Positions 21,723-33,868 of a DNA stretch of 64,000 nucleotides are shown one piece after another. The position numbers and the translations under genes are program-made. Below the pieces are notes generated by a model. It saw nothing but the letters and a program-made list of their open reading frames with translations, did not search any database and was not told where the DNA came from. The DNA lies in contig CM060706.1 in assembly GCA_030686995.1 (NCBI GenBank), forward strand, positions 138,719,005-138,783,004, given 5' to 3'. Every line of letters starts with the position of its first letter. Position 1 is the first letter of the stretch. The stretch comes from Artemisia argyi (Eukaryota > Streptophyta > Magnoliopsida > Asterales > Asteraceae).

Positions 21723-23826
21723 GCTATTATTGTTGAGGTCAAATGATATCGTATATATCCTACAAGTTACAAGTTAAACCAATATAAGCATATATGAAGA
21801 TTTAGATTGATGAAGTTCCAATGTCAAGTCACAAGTGTGTAGCTAATTAATAAGATAGGTTTACAATAAGAATTGCAACAACACAATGGAATGAATGTAT
21901 TAGGCATCAATCTAATTAAGCTTCAAATGTCAAATATGAAAACGTGTATTAAGAAAAATGTGTAAATTACAACATGTTATCTTTATTGTGTTGTTAGTTA
22001 ATTAAACGATTCAGCCAAAAACATGATAAGTTAATATTACCAAAGAAACAAGAAACCAACAAATCCATAACAAATAAAATATACAATGAAAATGAATAAT
22101 AAGTTAAAATTCCAACATAATGAATTCCTAATTCAAAAAAGTACCTAATTTATATCTAAATGAACCTCCCTCCGTTGTTGATGGCCGGACCGACAAGTGA
22201 TATGATGGATGGTGACTGGTGAATGGTGGTTGTGATGTGACTGGTGATTAATTGGTGATATATTGGTGATTGGTTATTGGTTATTGGTGATTGTTGATTG
22301 GTGGCTGTGCGTGGTGATTGGTGAGAAATGTGAGAAACGTGGGTGGAGATGGAAATGGGTGGAGGGAGAATTCGAAATTTGGTGAAAAAAATATAGAGGG
22401 CTTTTCAAAAATTTTGGGGAGGACATACCAAAAAAGGGAGCCACAGGTATTTTATATTCCTCTTATAGACTATTTTTATATTCCTCTTATAGACTATTTT
22501 TTCATTTTGTTACAAAATCTAAACAACTAAACTATAGAAACTGACTAGGATGGAATTAGGAAGGGTGTTTGTTTAGTGGAAATGTAGCTAATAAGAGATA
22601 TTTCTCCATGGTTGCCTAGATGTTAGCATGTAGTTGCTAAGTCTAGAAGAATGGTGGATATTGAATCAGCTAGTTTCGTGATTCGTGAATGATTGTGTAG
22701 AATGTATCTGTTATATTGTATCAGTCAAATGAGTGTATTCAATTTGACTGCTTGTATAATCTTTGTAAGTTGCTGGTTCCTTAATTAATAAAATTCACTA
22801 TTTCAGGAAGGAAAAAAAAAAGTGTAGAAACTGATATGGGCATTCCCAAGATCAGATACAAAGAAGAACATACAATCCAAATCTCTACAGCAGTTGTAAT
22901 CTCACAAAAAGTGAATTATATTACTTACCAAATTTTTTTTACAACATTAACAATTGCTGATATGGGCATTCCCAAGATCAGATACAAAGAATAACATACA
23001 ATCCAAACCTCTACAGCAGTAGAAACTTCAGCAGTAGAAACTTGGTCTTGTTGTACCACCTTAGCCATTTCTTCAACATTACTAGTAGCATCAGTTTCTC
23101 CCAAAAGTGGGGTGAAAGTTTTATATGCAGACTGGCTTGAACCTTCACAACATCTTTGGCCAATCATGATCCATTGGGACGAGCATTTGCCAGGGATGAA
23201 TGATTATAATTCTTGACAGACCTATAAATACATTAGTCGCCAACGAAGACTAGCCACAATGGAACATGATTAACCTGAGTACTAACTAAACAAGCTACTT
23301 AAACACAAATAATCTAATTAACTTGCAAACATATCCATACATCAATTTCAAGCAACCCTTAATAATCCATCCGAACCCTTAATAATCCATCCCAAACACT
23401 CTATAACATCTAATCACTACAATAAGAATCAAGCAACCCTTAATAATCCATCCGAACCACACAAAAAATTGTAACCTAATCAACTTAAAAATCTTATTAG
23501 CATACAATTAAAAAAACTAATACATTAATGACTTGATAAACACCTAAATGAATGCCTGTAATGATGATAAAACAATCAAGCTAGCTCTTATATAGAGCGT
23601 TTATTTTGATTATTTATTGCTTGATTTCATTTTGATAAAACAATCAAGCTCTTAAAATAAAAACACAAGATTATGACATACTTAAAAACCTAAATCATAT
23701 TTATTACTATTAAAGATTAAGGAGGGTGATTACATGTACCAGCTGTTCCTTCAAAACAACAGCCAAAAACATAACAAGCTAAGGAACCACCAAACCCAAC
23801 AAAAAAGACCCTACTTAAACAACCAT
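21723..23826. other. CACTA-1 interior without a clear gene
   Basis: Upstream side of the transposase. It contains a cryptic TTGGTGA/TGGTGATT repeat (about 22195-22330) and a 27-bp direct duplication near 22450-22500. A roughly 125-bp spaced duplication starts GATATGGGCATTCCCAAG (22832 and 22957). CTTAATAATCCATCC recurs at 23359-23450. A minus-strand ORF at 22925-23167 has no recognisable domain. Confidence 0.55.
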
Positions 23827-24198
23827 TCAACTGGAGCTCTGATCATAATAATCCATATCGGTAATGGCTTCCTCCTTCTTGGATACCAGAGCACGAAGGT
23901 CAACCAAAATGGCCGAAAGGGACTCCAGCAAACGGCGCTCCATCACTTGAACCTCCTCAAGGGACTCATAACCATCAGCAGTAGCTTCTTCTTCATCAAA
24001 GTTAAGATCTAAAACCTCAGCCATTCTCTCGGTGCGCTTATCAACACTTATCCGCAGCTCATCACGCTTCTCACCCAAACACTGGATCATTAGTTCATTT
24101 AGAGGAATTTCTTGACTGAAGAGGAACTTGAGACATTTGTGAAGTTTATCAGACCCACACAAATCTTTCAGTTCATTGAGATTAGGAGATCTAGACAT
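23827..24198 (-). CDS. Unknown 123-aa protein inside CACTA-1
   Basis: An uninterrupted frame starts MSRSPNLNELKDLCGSDKL and ends at a stop at 23827. I do not recognise it. It is acidic, rich in Leu and Glu and probably mostly helical (QVMERRLLESLSAILVDLRA looks like a coiled coil). There is no signal peptide, membrane segment or zinc motif. It lies on the same strand as the broken transposase and about 2 kb upstream of it. It could be an accessory exon of the transposon or a captured host gene fragment. The intact frame amid broken transposase exons makes it worth noting. CDS status rests on the open frame and sensible composition only. Confidence 0.5.
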   Translation of the reverse strand: MSRSPNLNELKDLCGSDKLHKCLKFLFSQEIPLNELMIQCLGEKRDELRISVDKRTERMAEVLDLNFDEEEATADGYESLEEVQVMERRLLESLSAILVDLRALVSKKEEAITDMDYYDQSSS

Positions 24199-24645
24199 GT
24201 TTTTAGATGATGATTTGATAAAGGTTAAGTAAGAAATTGTGTTTTTTGATGATGATTTATGTGGCTAGGGATGAAACTTATAGATACAGTAATTAATTAA
24301 TAATCTACACTTCAATCTAATATATGTGGCTGTGTAAACTAAATCATTGCAAAAAGTAATTACAGAGTACTAATTCAAAGTATTGAGTCTTCCCATGCAG
24401 TCTGTTCATGTTCTCATGCATATCAATCAAATCACTATTTAAGTTTTTAATATGTATGTCATAATTAATGTATAATTTAGTCCAAATTATGACACTCTAG
24501 TAATTAAAGGTAATTTGTGCTTTATTTGATACAACATCAAATTCAAAAAATATATAACATGTTAAAAAGATTCTGATATATGAATAACTATATTTTAAAT
24601 GATCACTACATTTAATATTTATGATAAAGATGAATAAAAAAAAAG

Positions 24646-25412
24646 ATGGTGGTGGTGGTGGTGGCTGGTTTTGGCTGGTGGTGGTTGTGGTGGTGGTGGT
24701 GGTAGTGGTGGTGGTGGTTTTGGTGGTGGTGGTGGCTGGTGGTGGTGGTGGCTGGTAGTGGTGGTGGTGGTGTGGTAGTGGTGGTGGTGGTGGCTCGTTG
24801 TGGTGGTGGTAGCGAGTGTTGTGGTTGTGGTGGCTGGTGGTGGTGGTAGTAGTGGCTAATGGTGGTGGTGGTTGCCGCTGGTGGTGGTGGCTGGTTGTGG
24901 TAGTCGTGGTGGTAGTGGTGGTGGTGGTGTGGTAGTGGTGGTGGCTAGTTGTGGCGGTGGTGGCGGGTGGTGTGGTAGTGGTAGTGGTGGTGGTGGCTGG
25001 TGGTGGTGGCGGCTGGTGGTAGTGGTGGTAGTGGCTAATGGTGGTGGTGGTTGCTGGTGGTGGTGGTGGTGGTTGGTAGTTATGGTGGTGGTGGTGGTGG
25101 CTGGTGGTGGTGGTGGTGGTGTGGTAGTGGTTGTGGTAGTGGTGGTGGTGGTGTGGTAGTGGTGGTGGTGGTGGTGGCTGGTTGTGGCGGTGGTGGCGGG
25201 TGGTGTGGTAGTGGTGGTGGTGGTGGCTGGTGGTAGTGGTGGCTGGTGGTGGTAGTGGCTAATGGTGGTGGTGGTTGCTACTGGTAGTGGTGGCTGGTTG
25301 TGGTGGTGGTGGTGGTGGTGGTGGTGGTGGCTGGTGGTGGTGGTGGTGGTGGTTGGTGGTGGTGGTGGCTGGTGGTGGTGGTGGCTGGTGGTGGTGGTGG
25401 CAGGTTGTGGTA
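24646..25412 (+). repeat. (GGT)n-rich minisatellite
   Basis: About 770 bp of GGT with interspersed GCT, AGT and TGT variants. Longer units are reused: GTGGCGGTGGTGGCGGGTGG occurs near 24952 and 25185. Long open frames across it encode only Val/Gly/Trp runs and are not genes. GG tracts spaced by single T could form two-layer G-quadruplexes on the plus strand. Confidence 0.95.
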
Positions 25413-27450
25413 GACCCGAATAAAATTATAACCGATTTAATGAGACCGAACTAATCCAACAACACGATTTACACGTTTAGTCCCTTTTCATCCGTTTCCA
25501 TACGTTTTTACCCATTTCTGTTTGTTTTTACACGTTTTTTATGCATGTGGTATGACCTGAATAAAATTATAACCAATTTAATGAGACCGAACTAATCTAA
25601 CAACACGATTTACACGTTTTGTCCCTTTTCATCCGTTTCATACGTTTTTACCCATTTCTGTTTGTTTTTACACGTTTTTTATGCATGTGATATAACCTGA
25701 ATAAAATTATAACCGATTTAATGAGACAGAACTAATCCAACAACACGATTTAAACGTTTAGTCCCTTTTCATCCGTTTCCATACATTTTTACCCATTTCT
25801 GTTTGTTTTTACACGTTTTTAATGCATGTGATATGACCCGAATAAATTTATAACCGATTTAATGAGACCGAACTAATCCAACAACACGATTTACACGTTT
25901 AGTCCCTTTTCATCCGTTTCCATACATTTTTACCTATTTCTGTTTGTTTTTACACGTTTTTTATGCATGTGATATGACCCGAATAAAATTATAACCGATT
26001 TAATGAGACCGAACAAATCCAACAAAACGATTTACACGTTTAGTCCCTTTGCATCGGTTTCCATACGTTTTTACCCATTTCTGTTTGTTTTTACACGTTT
26101 TTTATGCATGTGATATGACCCGAATAAAATTATAACCGATTTAATGAGACCGAACTAATCCAACAACACGATTTACACGTTTAGTCCCTTTTCATTCGTT
26201 TCCATACGTTTTTACCCATTTCTGTTTGATTTTACACGTTTTTTATGCATGTGATATGACCCGACTAAAATTATAACCGATTTAATGAGACCGAACTAAT
26301 CCAACAACACGATTTACACGTTTAGTCCCTTTTTATCCGTTTCCATACGTTTTTACCCATTTCTGTTTGTTTTTACACGTTTTTTATGCATGTGATGTGA
26401 CGCGAATAAAATTATAACCGATTTAATGAGACCGAACTAATCCAACAAAACGATTTACACGTTTAGTCACTTTTCATCCGTATCCATACGTTTTTACCCA
26501 TTTCTGTTTGTTTTTACACGTTTTTTATGCATGTGATATGACCCGAATAAAATTATAACCGATTTAATGAGACCGAACTAATCCAACAACACGATTTACA
26601 CGTTTAGTCCCTTTTCATTCGTTTCCATACGTTTTTACCCATTTCTGTTTGATTTTACACGTTTTTTATGCATGTGATATGACCCGACTAAAATTATAAC
26701 CGATTTAATGAGACCGAACTAATCCAACAACACGATTTACACGTTTAGTCCCTTTTTATCCGTTTCCATACGTTTTTACCCATTTCTGTTTGTTTTTACA
26801 CGTTTTTTATGCATGTGATGTGACGCGAATAAAATTATAACCGATTTAATGAGACCGAACTAATCCAACAAAACGATTTACACGTTTAGTCACTTTTCAT
26901 CCGTATCCATACGTTTTTACCCATTTCTGTTTGTTTTTACACGTTTTTTATGCATGTGATATGACCCGAATAAAATTATAACCGATTTAATGAGACCGAA
27001 CTAATCCAACAACACGATTTACACGTTTAGTCCATTTTCATCCATTTCCATACGTTTTTACCTATTTATGTTTGTTTTTACACGTTTTTTATGCATGTGA
27101 GATGACCTGAATAAAATTATAACCGATTTAATGAGACCGAACTAATCCAACAACACGATTTACACGTTTAGTCCCTTTTCATCCGTTTCCATACGTTTTT
27201 ACCCATTTCTGTTTGTTTTTACACGTTTTTTATGCATGTGAGATGACCCGAATAAAATTATAACCGATTTAATGAGACCGAACTAATCCAACAAAACGAT
27301 TTACACGTTTAGTCCCTTTTCATCCGTTTCCATACGTTTTTACCCATTTCTGTTTGTTTTTACACATTTTTTATGCATGTGATACGACCCGAATAAAATT
27401 ATAACCGATTTAATGAGACCGAACTAATCCAACAACATGATTTACACATT
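25413..27450 (+). repeat. 141-bp satellite array, first block
   Basis: About 14 tandem units of 141 bp; one unit begins GACCCGAATAAAATTATAAC. ATGCATGTG recurs at 25541, 25681, 25822, 25963, 26104 and 26245. A three-unit block is itself duplicated: the variant GATGTGACGCG occurs at 26394 and 26817, 423 bp apart. The array starts exactly where the GGT block ends and is split at 27450 by CACTA-2. Confidence 0.95.
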
Positions 27451-27458
27451 CACTACTA

Positions 27459-27505
<47 letters not shown>

Positions 27506-27506
<1 letters not shown>

Positions 27507-29071
27507 AATAGAAACTGGTTAGAATGACACATGAAGACATGTTTTGTAACAACTCTCTGTGAGGGGGTATCTCTATAATTAAAACACATAGAAACCGGTT
27601 CTGCAACCAGTCTCTAATATAATTATCAAGACCTGCTTTCTAGTACAAACTTGTCTCTATTATAAATTAAACATGCTTTTTTTTATAAAGTAAATAAATT
27701 GGTTTCTATTTCACAACCAGTCTTAATGACAATTTTTTTTCTTTTCTTTTTCTCTTTTTTTTTGGAACAAAAATATATAATTGTGTTTCAAATGTCCATG
27801 TATTCAAAACATTGAGAATCCACAACCTAATTTATCAAACGGAGCTAATATATTTGTGCGGTAATTCCTAGTGCAATTAAAACTACAATCCTTGAGAATA
27901 TTTATAGCTTTAAGCTAGTAATTTAACTCGTTCAGATCAAAAAACTTCAAGACATAATCCATAAAAATGCTTCTCTATTAACCAAAGTAAATTACATGCT
28001 ATAACAAAACAACACTTGTAACTTTAAGCTGCAATCATTTAAGCATTTGGCACAAGAAAACCTCAAATCTATAACTCATGGTGCCCGACAATTGAATCAA
28101 ACAATTACTACCGACCTCCAACCTCCAACCTCCGACTGCACAAAAAAAAATTGTTAATTCGTTAGTACATGATTGTGAAGCCTTAGCTAAATTTCAACCA
28201 CAAACACATATATAAAAATCACAATGCTATCACTATGGTAAATTGACATCATACACAACACCAACTTGCTTGTATGTACTTCAACCTTCTTAATGACTTC
28301 GACAATCCCACCTATGGTATTCATGAAACAAATTATTATAAACTCATTATCTCACTGATCTAAATTCTACTCAATAGGGTATTATATTTATCTGCATCGC
28401 CACAAGAAAGAAAGAGATGACCTTGTAATAAGTTATGTTATGACCACCATTTCATTCAAATATGTTAGTTACTTGTGAATTTGCGCCAAGTACTGAAAGA
28501 AGATAACAGATTACCATCAAATGCACAACCGCATCCTCCCATAATGATAGAATTAAGAAGTAAGAGCATAACAAGTAGCTTACATGTGTATGAGTTAACA
28601 ATTCCCAGCAAAGTTTCACAAGTATAAAAGCATGCTTTCAGTAGTATAGCGTACTCTACTTGGGTGTACTCCACTTGCGCTCTAATAGTGGTACACATAT
28701 CAGTTGAAGTTGGCTTTAGTCTAAAAGACTTGAACGCAAACTGTCGCCAAGCTGAAGCTGACAAATTAAATTTTAATTAGATGATTAAAACAACAACAAT
28801 AATTTGAATACAAGCTACAACATATCACAATTATACATAGTAGGATCTGAGTATAACATTACAAAATCTACCTAATCTTACTACTAAATTTTGATTAGGT
28901 GCTTAGGCTAGCAGCACCCTGCACATAAAACACCAATCTATACTAGTTATTTGCTCGTGTTCTAATTGTAGACAAGTATCTAGCTGGAGAAGTTCTTACG
29001 CCTCCTTAAATTGTCAAACAGTCGCGTATCTAAAACAAGCATAAGTATACATATAAAAACAAGTATTCCTA
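27506..29071. other. CACTA-2 left interior, no gene recognised
   Basis: Subterminal ACTGGTT/AACCAGT motifs run to about 27730. AT-rich sequence follows. The minus-strand ORF 28465-28764 (99 codons) has no identifiable domain and stays unassigned. Confidence 0.5.
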
Positions 29072-29303
29072 GGCTATGTTTGGCACACAAGATTGTTGGG
29101 AGATTGTGCTTATTTTTTCAAAAAATAAGCTACTTAAAAAATAATATTTGTTTGGCTTACATAACTTATAAGAGATTCTAAAAAAAAATAATCTTTCAAA
29201 ATCTCTTAAAACCAAAGGTTACTTCATGTAGCTTAAAAAAATTATTTCTTTTTATAATCTCCAGCACCAGCAACAGCAACAGTTAGTTTCGCCAAACATA
29301 CCC
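29072..29303. mobile_element. PIF/Harbinger (Tourist-like) MITE, 232 bp
   Basis: The ends are GGCTATGTTTGGC and GCCAAACATACCC (one mismatch). They are flanked by the 3-bp repeat CTA at 29069-29071 and 29304-29306. The interior carries AATAAGCTACTTAAAAAATAA and its approximate complement. Size, ends and 3-bp TSD fit Tourist-like MITEs. Confidence 0.75.
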
Positions 29304-31506
29304 CTAATCAAAAAGAACATGCTTGCAAACTACAGTATCTAATTAATCTACTGGTAAATAACCAACAATGCTTGTTAGATATATAAACAAATTGGTAGTA
29401 CCTAGCGCTGGTGGTCTTGTACATCTGTTGAGCCCCATAGTAGTTCCCATTCATATAAAATGTTTTTCAGCATTTCAATATACTGCAAAAAATTATGTTA
29501 AAAAAATCTGCAATTAATCGATCAGAATCGAAAAAACAATTACAATATTGATTGATGAATTAAATCAAATTAACGGTAATTAACTTTCCTCAAGGAGGCA
29601 ACAAAGCTTTTCTAGATTGTTCTCGTGACATTGTGGGTCGCTAATTTTGGTTCAATCTATTGTTTATCGATTGGCGATGTATACCATTATAAACTCTAAA
29701 AAAATAAAGATCACCAGGAAATAGCCTAATGAGAAAATACAACATAACAGTAGTTGATTGATTGTATTAGAGATCACCAAGAAAATACATCAAAAGATCA
29801 CCAACAAAAATACAACATTAAAGATCACCAAGGAAAATAACAGTAGTTGATCGATTGTATTAGAAAAGAAAAGAAAAATAACAGATTTGTTTAGAAAAGC
29901 AAAAGAACAAATAATAATCATTTGATGTTAAGGAGAAGATAAAGAACAAATTTTTTTTATCATAAAAAGAAAATATTTAAGAAGATGATACCTGATGATG
30001 GAGGCGTAATATTGTAGGTAACAAGGAATGTAACGCCTGCCGCGTTGCGGCGGGGCTTTTTTTTTGCAATTTTTTTTACAATGTGTGAAGTTTGCACTTG
30101 TTTTAAGCAAATTTGAGGCAAATCACTGGTATTCACTTCCTTATAGAATTTTTTTTGCTATAGCTTTTCTCTTTCGTAAGACGATATGAAATAATTTTCA
30201 TAAAACAATGAGATATACGATTGGCTAAAGAAAAATACATATAAAAATACATTTTTTTTGATAATTATTTATGAATAATGTTTGGGTGTTTAGGTGGGGC
30301 TTCTCGTTGTAAGATCGTGGTATGTTTTTTGTCGACACGTGTTGTATTTGTTTGAAACAAATGTTGTGTAAAGCTATATCTGCAATTGTCGTACGATGTC
30401 CGGGTACCGGTGCGTTGTGTCGGTGTTAATTTTGATCGTTATCGTTTAAAAAAAAAATTAGAATAATTTTAATGTTATTTCATAGGTTAAGGGTGCATTT
30501 TTAAAGATCTTTTATTTAGAAACTATATATATTACACTTTGAATTTTTTTATAAAACGGTACGTGCGTCAAAAACATATCAATATAGGGCCTGGTTTGTT
30601 CGTCATCGAGAGGCATTTTTGCCAGTATTTTTTCTCAAAAAACCGCTAAATATCTGTTAGATATTTAGCAAATAAAATTTGTTATATGAAAAAGATGTAA
30701 ATATTAAGAAGTTCAGGGTGTGTTTTGTATTTTTTTTTTATTATTTTTTATTTTTATTTTTTTACTAATAGTTTGGTCATTGTCCGACTCACCACATGCA
30801 AACTAACTTTTTCATCTAATTCAATTAAATAACAATGTTTAAGATATTTATGCCTACCAGTATTATTAATGACATGAGTTTTTATTATAACTATCAAATG
30901 GACGTTGAATTTTAGTCCAATCCGTTTCAGTAACCCAAACAATTTTTTATTATTCCTCACGTTTCCATAAGACTCATGTCGGTGCAGTGCTCTATAGATA
31001 TATAGAAGTTCAGAACGGGATCGTAAAGATATATATTCTTGTAAAAGTAAATAAAATAAAATGTGAATCCCTCATTAAATATGTAGCAGGATTGCGTACA
31101 AGTAAAATAACTTGTTAATGAAAAAAAAAAAAAAAAACATTTCGTTTTTACTATCATTTCGATTTAGCTACAAAAACTCATTGTTATATCAACGTAACTA
31201 TAGTTTTTTATACAAAAGTTATAAATTTTGCATATACAGTTTTTTTTTTATTGTGGTATAATAATATGGGTGGTTCTCTACTAAAGAAATGTAGTTAGAG
31301 TACAAACCGGATCTTGTATTGGCCACTATTGGGATTGAATTTTGCACATTTCTTGTATTGTAATGGACTAAGGAGAGCCCAAGGCCCATAAGAATAAATA
31401 ATTATTAAGCATGCATCAACGCCTTTAGTAGTATAAGAGAATGGAGGTAAATAGTAAAAATGAATATTAGGGTAAATTTGTACTTTGCATTTGTAGTGTG
31501 TTATAC
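29304..31506. other. CACTA-2 central interior, no gene recognised
   Basis: AT-rich text with small ORFs in all frames and none family-like. A GC-rich hairpin (GCCTGCCGC-GTT-GCGGCGGGGC) lies at 30034-30056. Direct AGATCACCAA(G)GAAAATA-type repeats lie near 29710-29850. Confidence 0.5.
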
Positions 31507-31527
31507 GGGCTATGTTTGGCAAGGAGT

Positions 31528-31721
31528 GGTCCGGTCCGGTCTCGGTCGGCCCGGTCCAACAAGGCAAAATAGTCAGTTTGTGGTTCGGACCGGACCGGAC
31601 CGACTAAGACCGAGACCGAATTAGTCCAAAAGCCGAGACTGAGGACTGGACCGAATGTTGTCGGTCCGGTCCGGTACGGTCTCGGTCGGTCCTGTTTATT
31701 CGGGTGGTTTGCTCAGCCCTA
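31528..31721. mobile_element. hAT-like remnant with CCGGTCC inverted repeats
   Basis: It ends GCTCAGCCCTA, which on the other strand is TAGGGCTGAGC, a common plant hAT terminus. Inside, GGTCCGGTCCGGTCTCGGTCGG and the complement GGACCGGACCGGACCGACTAA alternate. The left end and TSD are not clear, so it is probably truncated. Confidence 0.5.
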
Positions 31722-31839
31722 GGTGCGGAGTATTTTGAGGCGGTGAGTAATGACCATTTTGAATTTTAATGATTATTTAGCCAGAGAGCAATGAGTTTTG
31801 CTAATTTTCAGGAAAGTTAATTTTACAATGTTTTTTAAG

Positions 31840-32150
31840 AAGCGGTCAGCCGTGGCTACTACTCACAGCTACTGCTCATAGCTAATAGTTACTGTTCACA
31901 GCTACTGCTCATTGCTATTTGGCAAACACACCCATAAGCTCAATCTTCAAAAATAAAAATAAATAAATAAAAAAATAAAAAATAAAAAAAAGAAGCCAAA
32001 TGTTGCTTATCAAAACACCTGCATATAAGCTTATATGCCCACTTATATAAACTTAGTCAAACACTTGGCTTGGGCTTAAACAAGTCATATAAGCTAATAA
32101 GCTCATAAGCCCACTATATAAGCAAAAACAAACATCACTTACTGCAGGGT
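31840..32150. mobile_element. MITE-derived stretch
   Basis: TTTGGCAAACACACCC at about 31918-31933 looks like a MITE end reading GGGTGTGTTTGGC. GCTACTGCTCA-type repeats precede it. Palindromic TATAAGCTTATATGCCC text follows. No paired ends or TSD were fixed. Confidence 0.3.
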
Positions 32151-32479
32151 TTGGATTCGAGAAGTGGTCAAAGAAATGGACGATTGCAAGCAGATGGACC
32201 AAAAGTTTTCCAGGTGGTTCGAGTTTTAAACGAATATGAGAATTTATGTAAATATGTGCGTAATTTTTTTTTTTAAATTATTAGAGAAAAGTTCATTTAC
32301 ATACCCTTATTTTGCTACTATTGAGAGACACATCTAATGGTGAGGATTTAATCAAAGATTTAATTGGTTAAACCTGTTTTCTTGTCTTTTTCTTTTTTTC
32401 TTATTTTCTTGTCTTTCTTATTTATTCACGTATACTATTTTTTATTTATTTTTTTTAACGGCAAATTGCTATCTCATAA

Positions 32480-33000
32480 TAAAAAGATATTCTTGTTTTT
32501 AAACATTTTCATACGTTTTTGTCCGTTTTCGGCCGCTTTCAGACGTTTTTGTCTATTTTCATACGTTTTTATCCGGTTTCATACATTTTCATCTATTTTC
32601 TTACGTTTTCATACACTTTTATAAGCTTTTGTCTATTTTCAAATGTTTTTGCTTGTTTTCATACGTTTTCATCTGTTTTCATATGTTTTTGTCCATTTTC
32701 TTTGTCCATTTTCGTACGTTTTCATCCGTTTTCTTACGTTTTTGTCCATTTTCATAAGTTGTCCGTTTTCATACGTTTTTGTCTATTTTCATACGTTTCC
32801 ATCCGTTTTCATACGTTTTCATTCGTATTCATACTTTTTCATCTTTTATTTTACGTTTTCGTTTGTTTCATATGTTTTCGTCTATTTTCATACATTTTCG
32901 TCCATTTTCATACGTCTTCGGCCTTTTTTCAGACTTTTTTATCCATTTTCATACGTTTTTTGCCATTTTCAGACATTTTTCTACGTTTTCGTCTGTTTTC
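32480..33000 (+). repeat. Degenerate minisatellite of CATACGTTTTCATCCGTTTT units
   Basis: About 520 bp built of 11-24 bp units such as CATACGTTTT, CATCCGTTTT and GTCCATTTT. The three overlapping open frames (rich in Phe, Ser, Ile, Arg) are by-products. The unit resembles the CATCCGTTTCCATACGTTTTT part of the 141-bp satellite into which CACTA-2 inserted. Confidence 0.85.
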
Positions 33001-33157
33001 ATATGTTCAACGAGGAGAGCCATTATCTGAATAATCTAATATTGTTTAACATAACATTGGATTTTTTTCATTTCATTTTATTTTATTTTATTAGTATTTA
33101 GGTGGGCGTTATCTTTTCTTTATTTGTGTAAACTGATGGCATCCTTGGTATTTATAG

Positions 33158-33349
33158 TAGAGGTGAGTAGGAACCGCACTGCAAATTGCAAACCCGAAAA
33201 AAACCGCAAAACCCACACCGCAAAAACCGAAACCGCAACAAAAACCGCGGTGCGGTTCCTAAAAATAATAAAACCGCATTTTGCGGTGCGGTTTCGGTTT
33301 CTATCGAAAAACCGCACGACAATAACCGCACCGCACCGCAAATCATATT

Positions 33350-33421
<72 letters not shown>

Positions 33422-33868
33422 AATTAAATTTCTTAATTTTTGTATGACAAAATGTTTTGATTTATACTTTCATAATTAGTTATTTCAAACGCATTTAATA
33501 GGTTAATTATTGTCTGAGATTTTAGGTTATATGATTTTTTTATCAATTTTTCATCGAGGTTTTTAAAATTATTCGCCTCATTTGACTTTTAGTATTGTCT
33601 AGATTTATAATTTCATACTAATACACAATATTTTGTAGATATGTTTCAACTCATCATGTAACCTTATAATATGTTTATTCTATAATAAATATATACGAAA
33701 AATATGATTTAAGAAGAAAAAAACTTTAAAAACCGCAAAAACAATCCGCAAAACCCGAAAAACCGTAAAACCGCGTGGTTGCGGATTCTCACTTTTCAAA
33801 AACCGCAATTGCGGATGCGGTTCGGTTTTTACCATAACCCGCACCAACCCGCACCATGCTCACCCCTA
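33158..33868. mobile_element. 711-bp non-autonomous hAT element
   Basis: The ends are TAGAGGTGAG and CTCACCCCTA (one mismatch). The perfect 8-bp TSD is ATTTATAG (33150-33157 and 33869-33876). The interior is rich in AACCGCA and TGCGGTT motifs and carries a long (AT)n tract. No coding sequence. Confidence 0.93.
33353..33417. repeat. (AT)n microsatellite in hAT
   Basis: About 32 AT repeats; the Tyr-Ile ORFs across it are not genes. Confidence 0.97.

Noticed and set aside
24872..25236. Val/Gly/Trp-rich ORFs that look like a glycine-rich protein
   Set aside because: Pure translation of the GGT minisatellite. Frames shift freely and no start context or flanking coding sequence exists.
25413..27450. 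Regular repeat array considered as CRISPR-like
   Set aside because: The whole 141-bp unit repeats, with no variable spacers. The genome is eukaryotic. This is a satellite.
28465..28764. Minus-strand 99-aa ORF in CACTA-2
   Set aside because: Hydrophobic stretch and cysteines but no recognisable domain or start context. Likely chance in AT-rich sequence.
30034..30056. GC-rich hairpin as a possible Helitron 3' end
   Set aside because: The stem is good but no CTRR terminus follows at the right distance on either strand and no TC start could be paired.
32364..33101. Four overlapping ORFs rich in Phe, Ser and Ile resembling a membrane protein
   Set aside because: They overlap in all plus-strand frames across a degenerate T-rich minisatellite, the signature of repeat translation rather than a gene.
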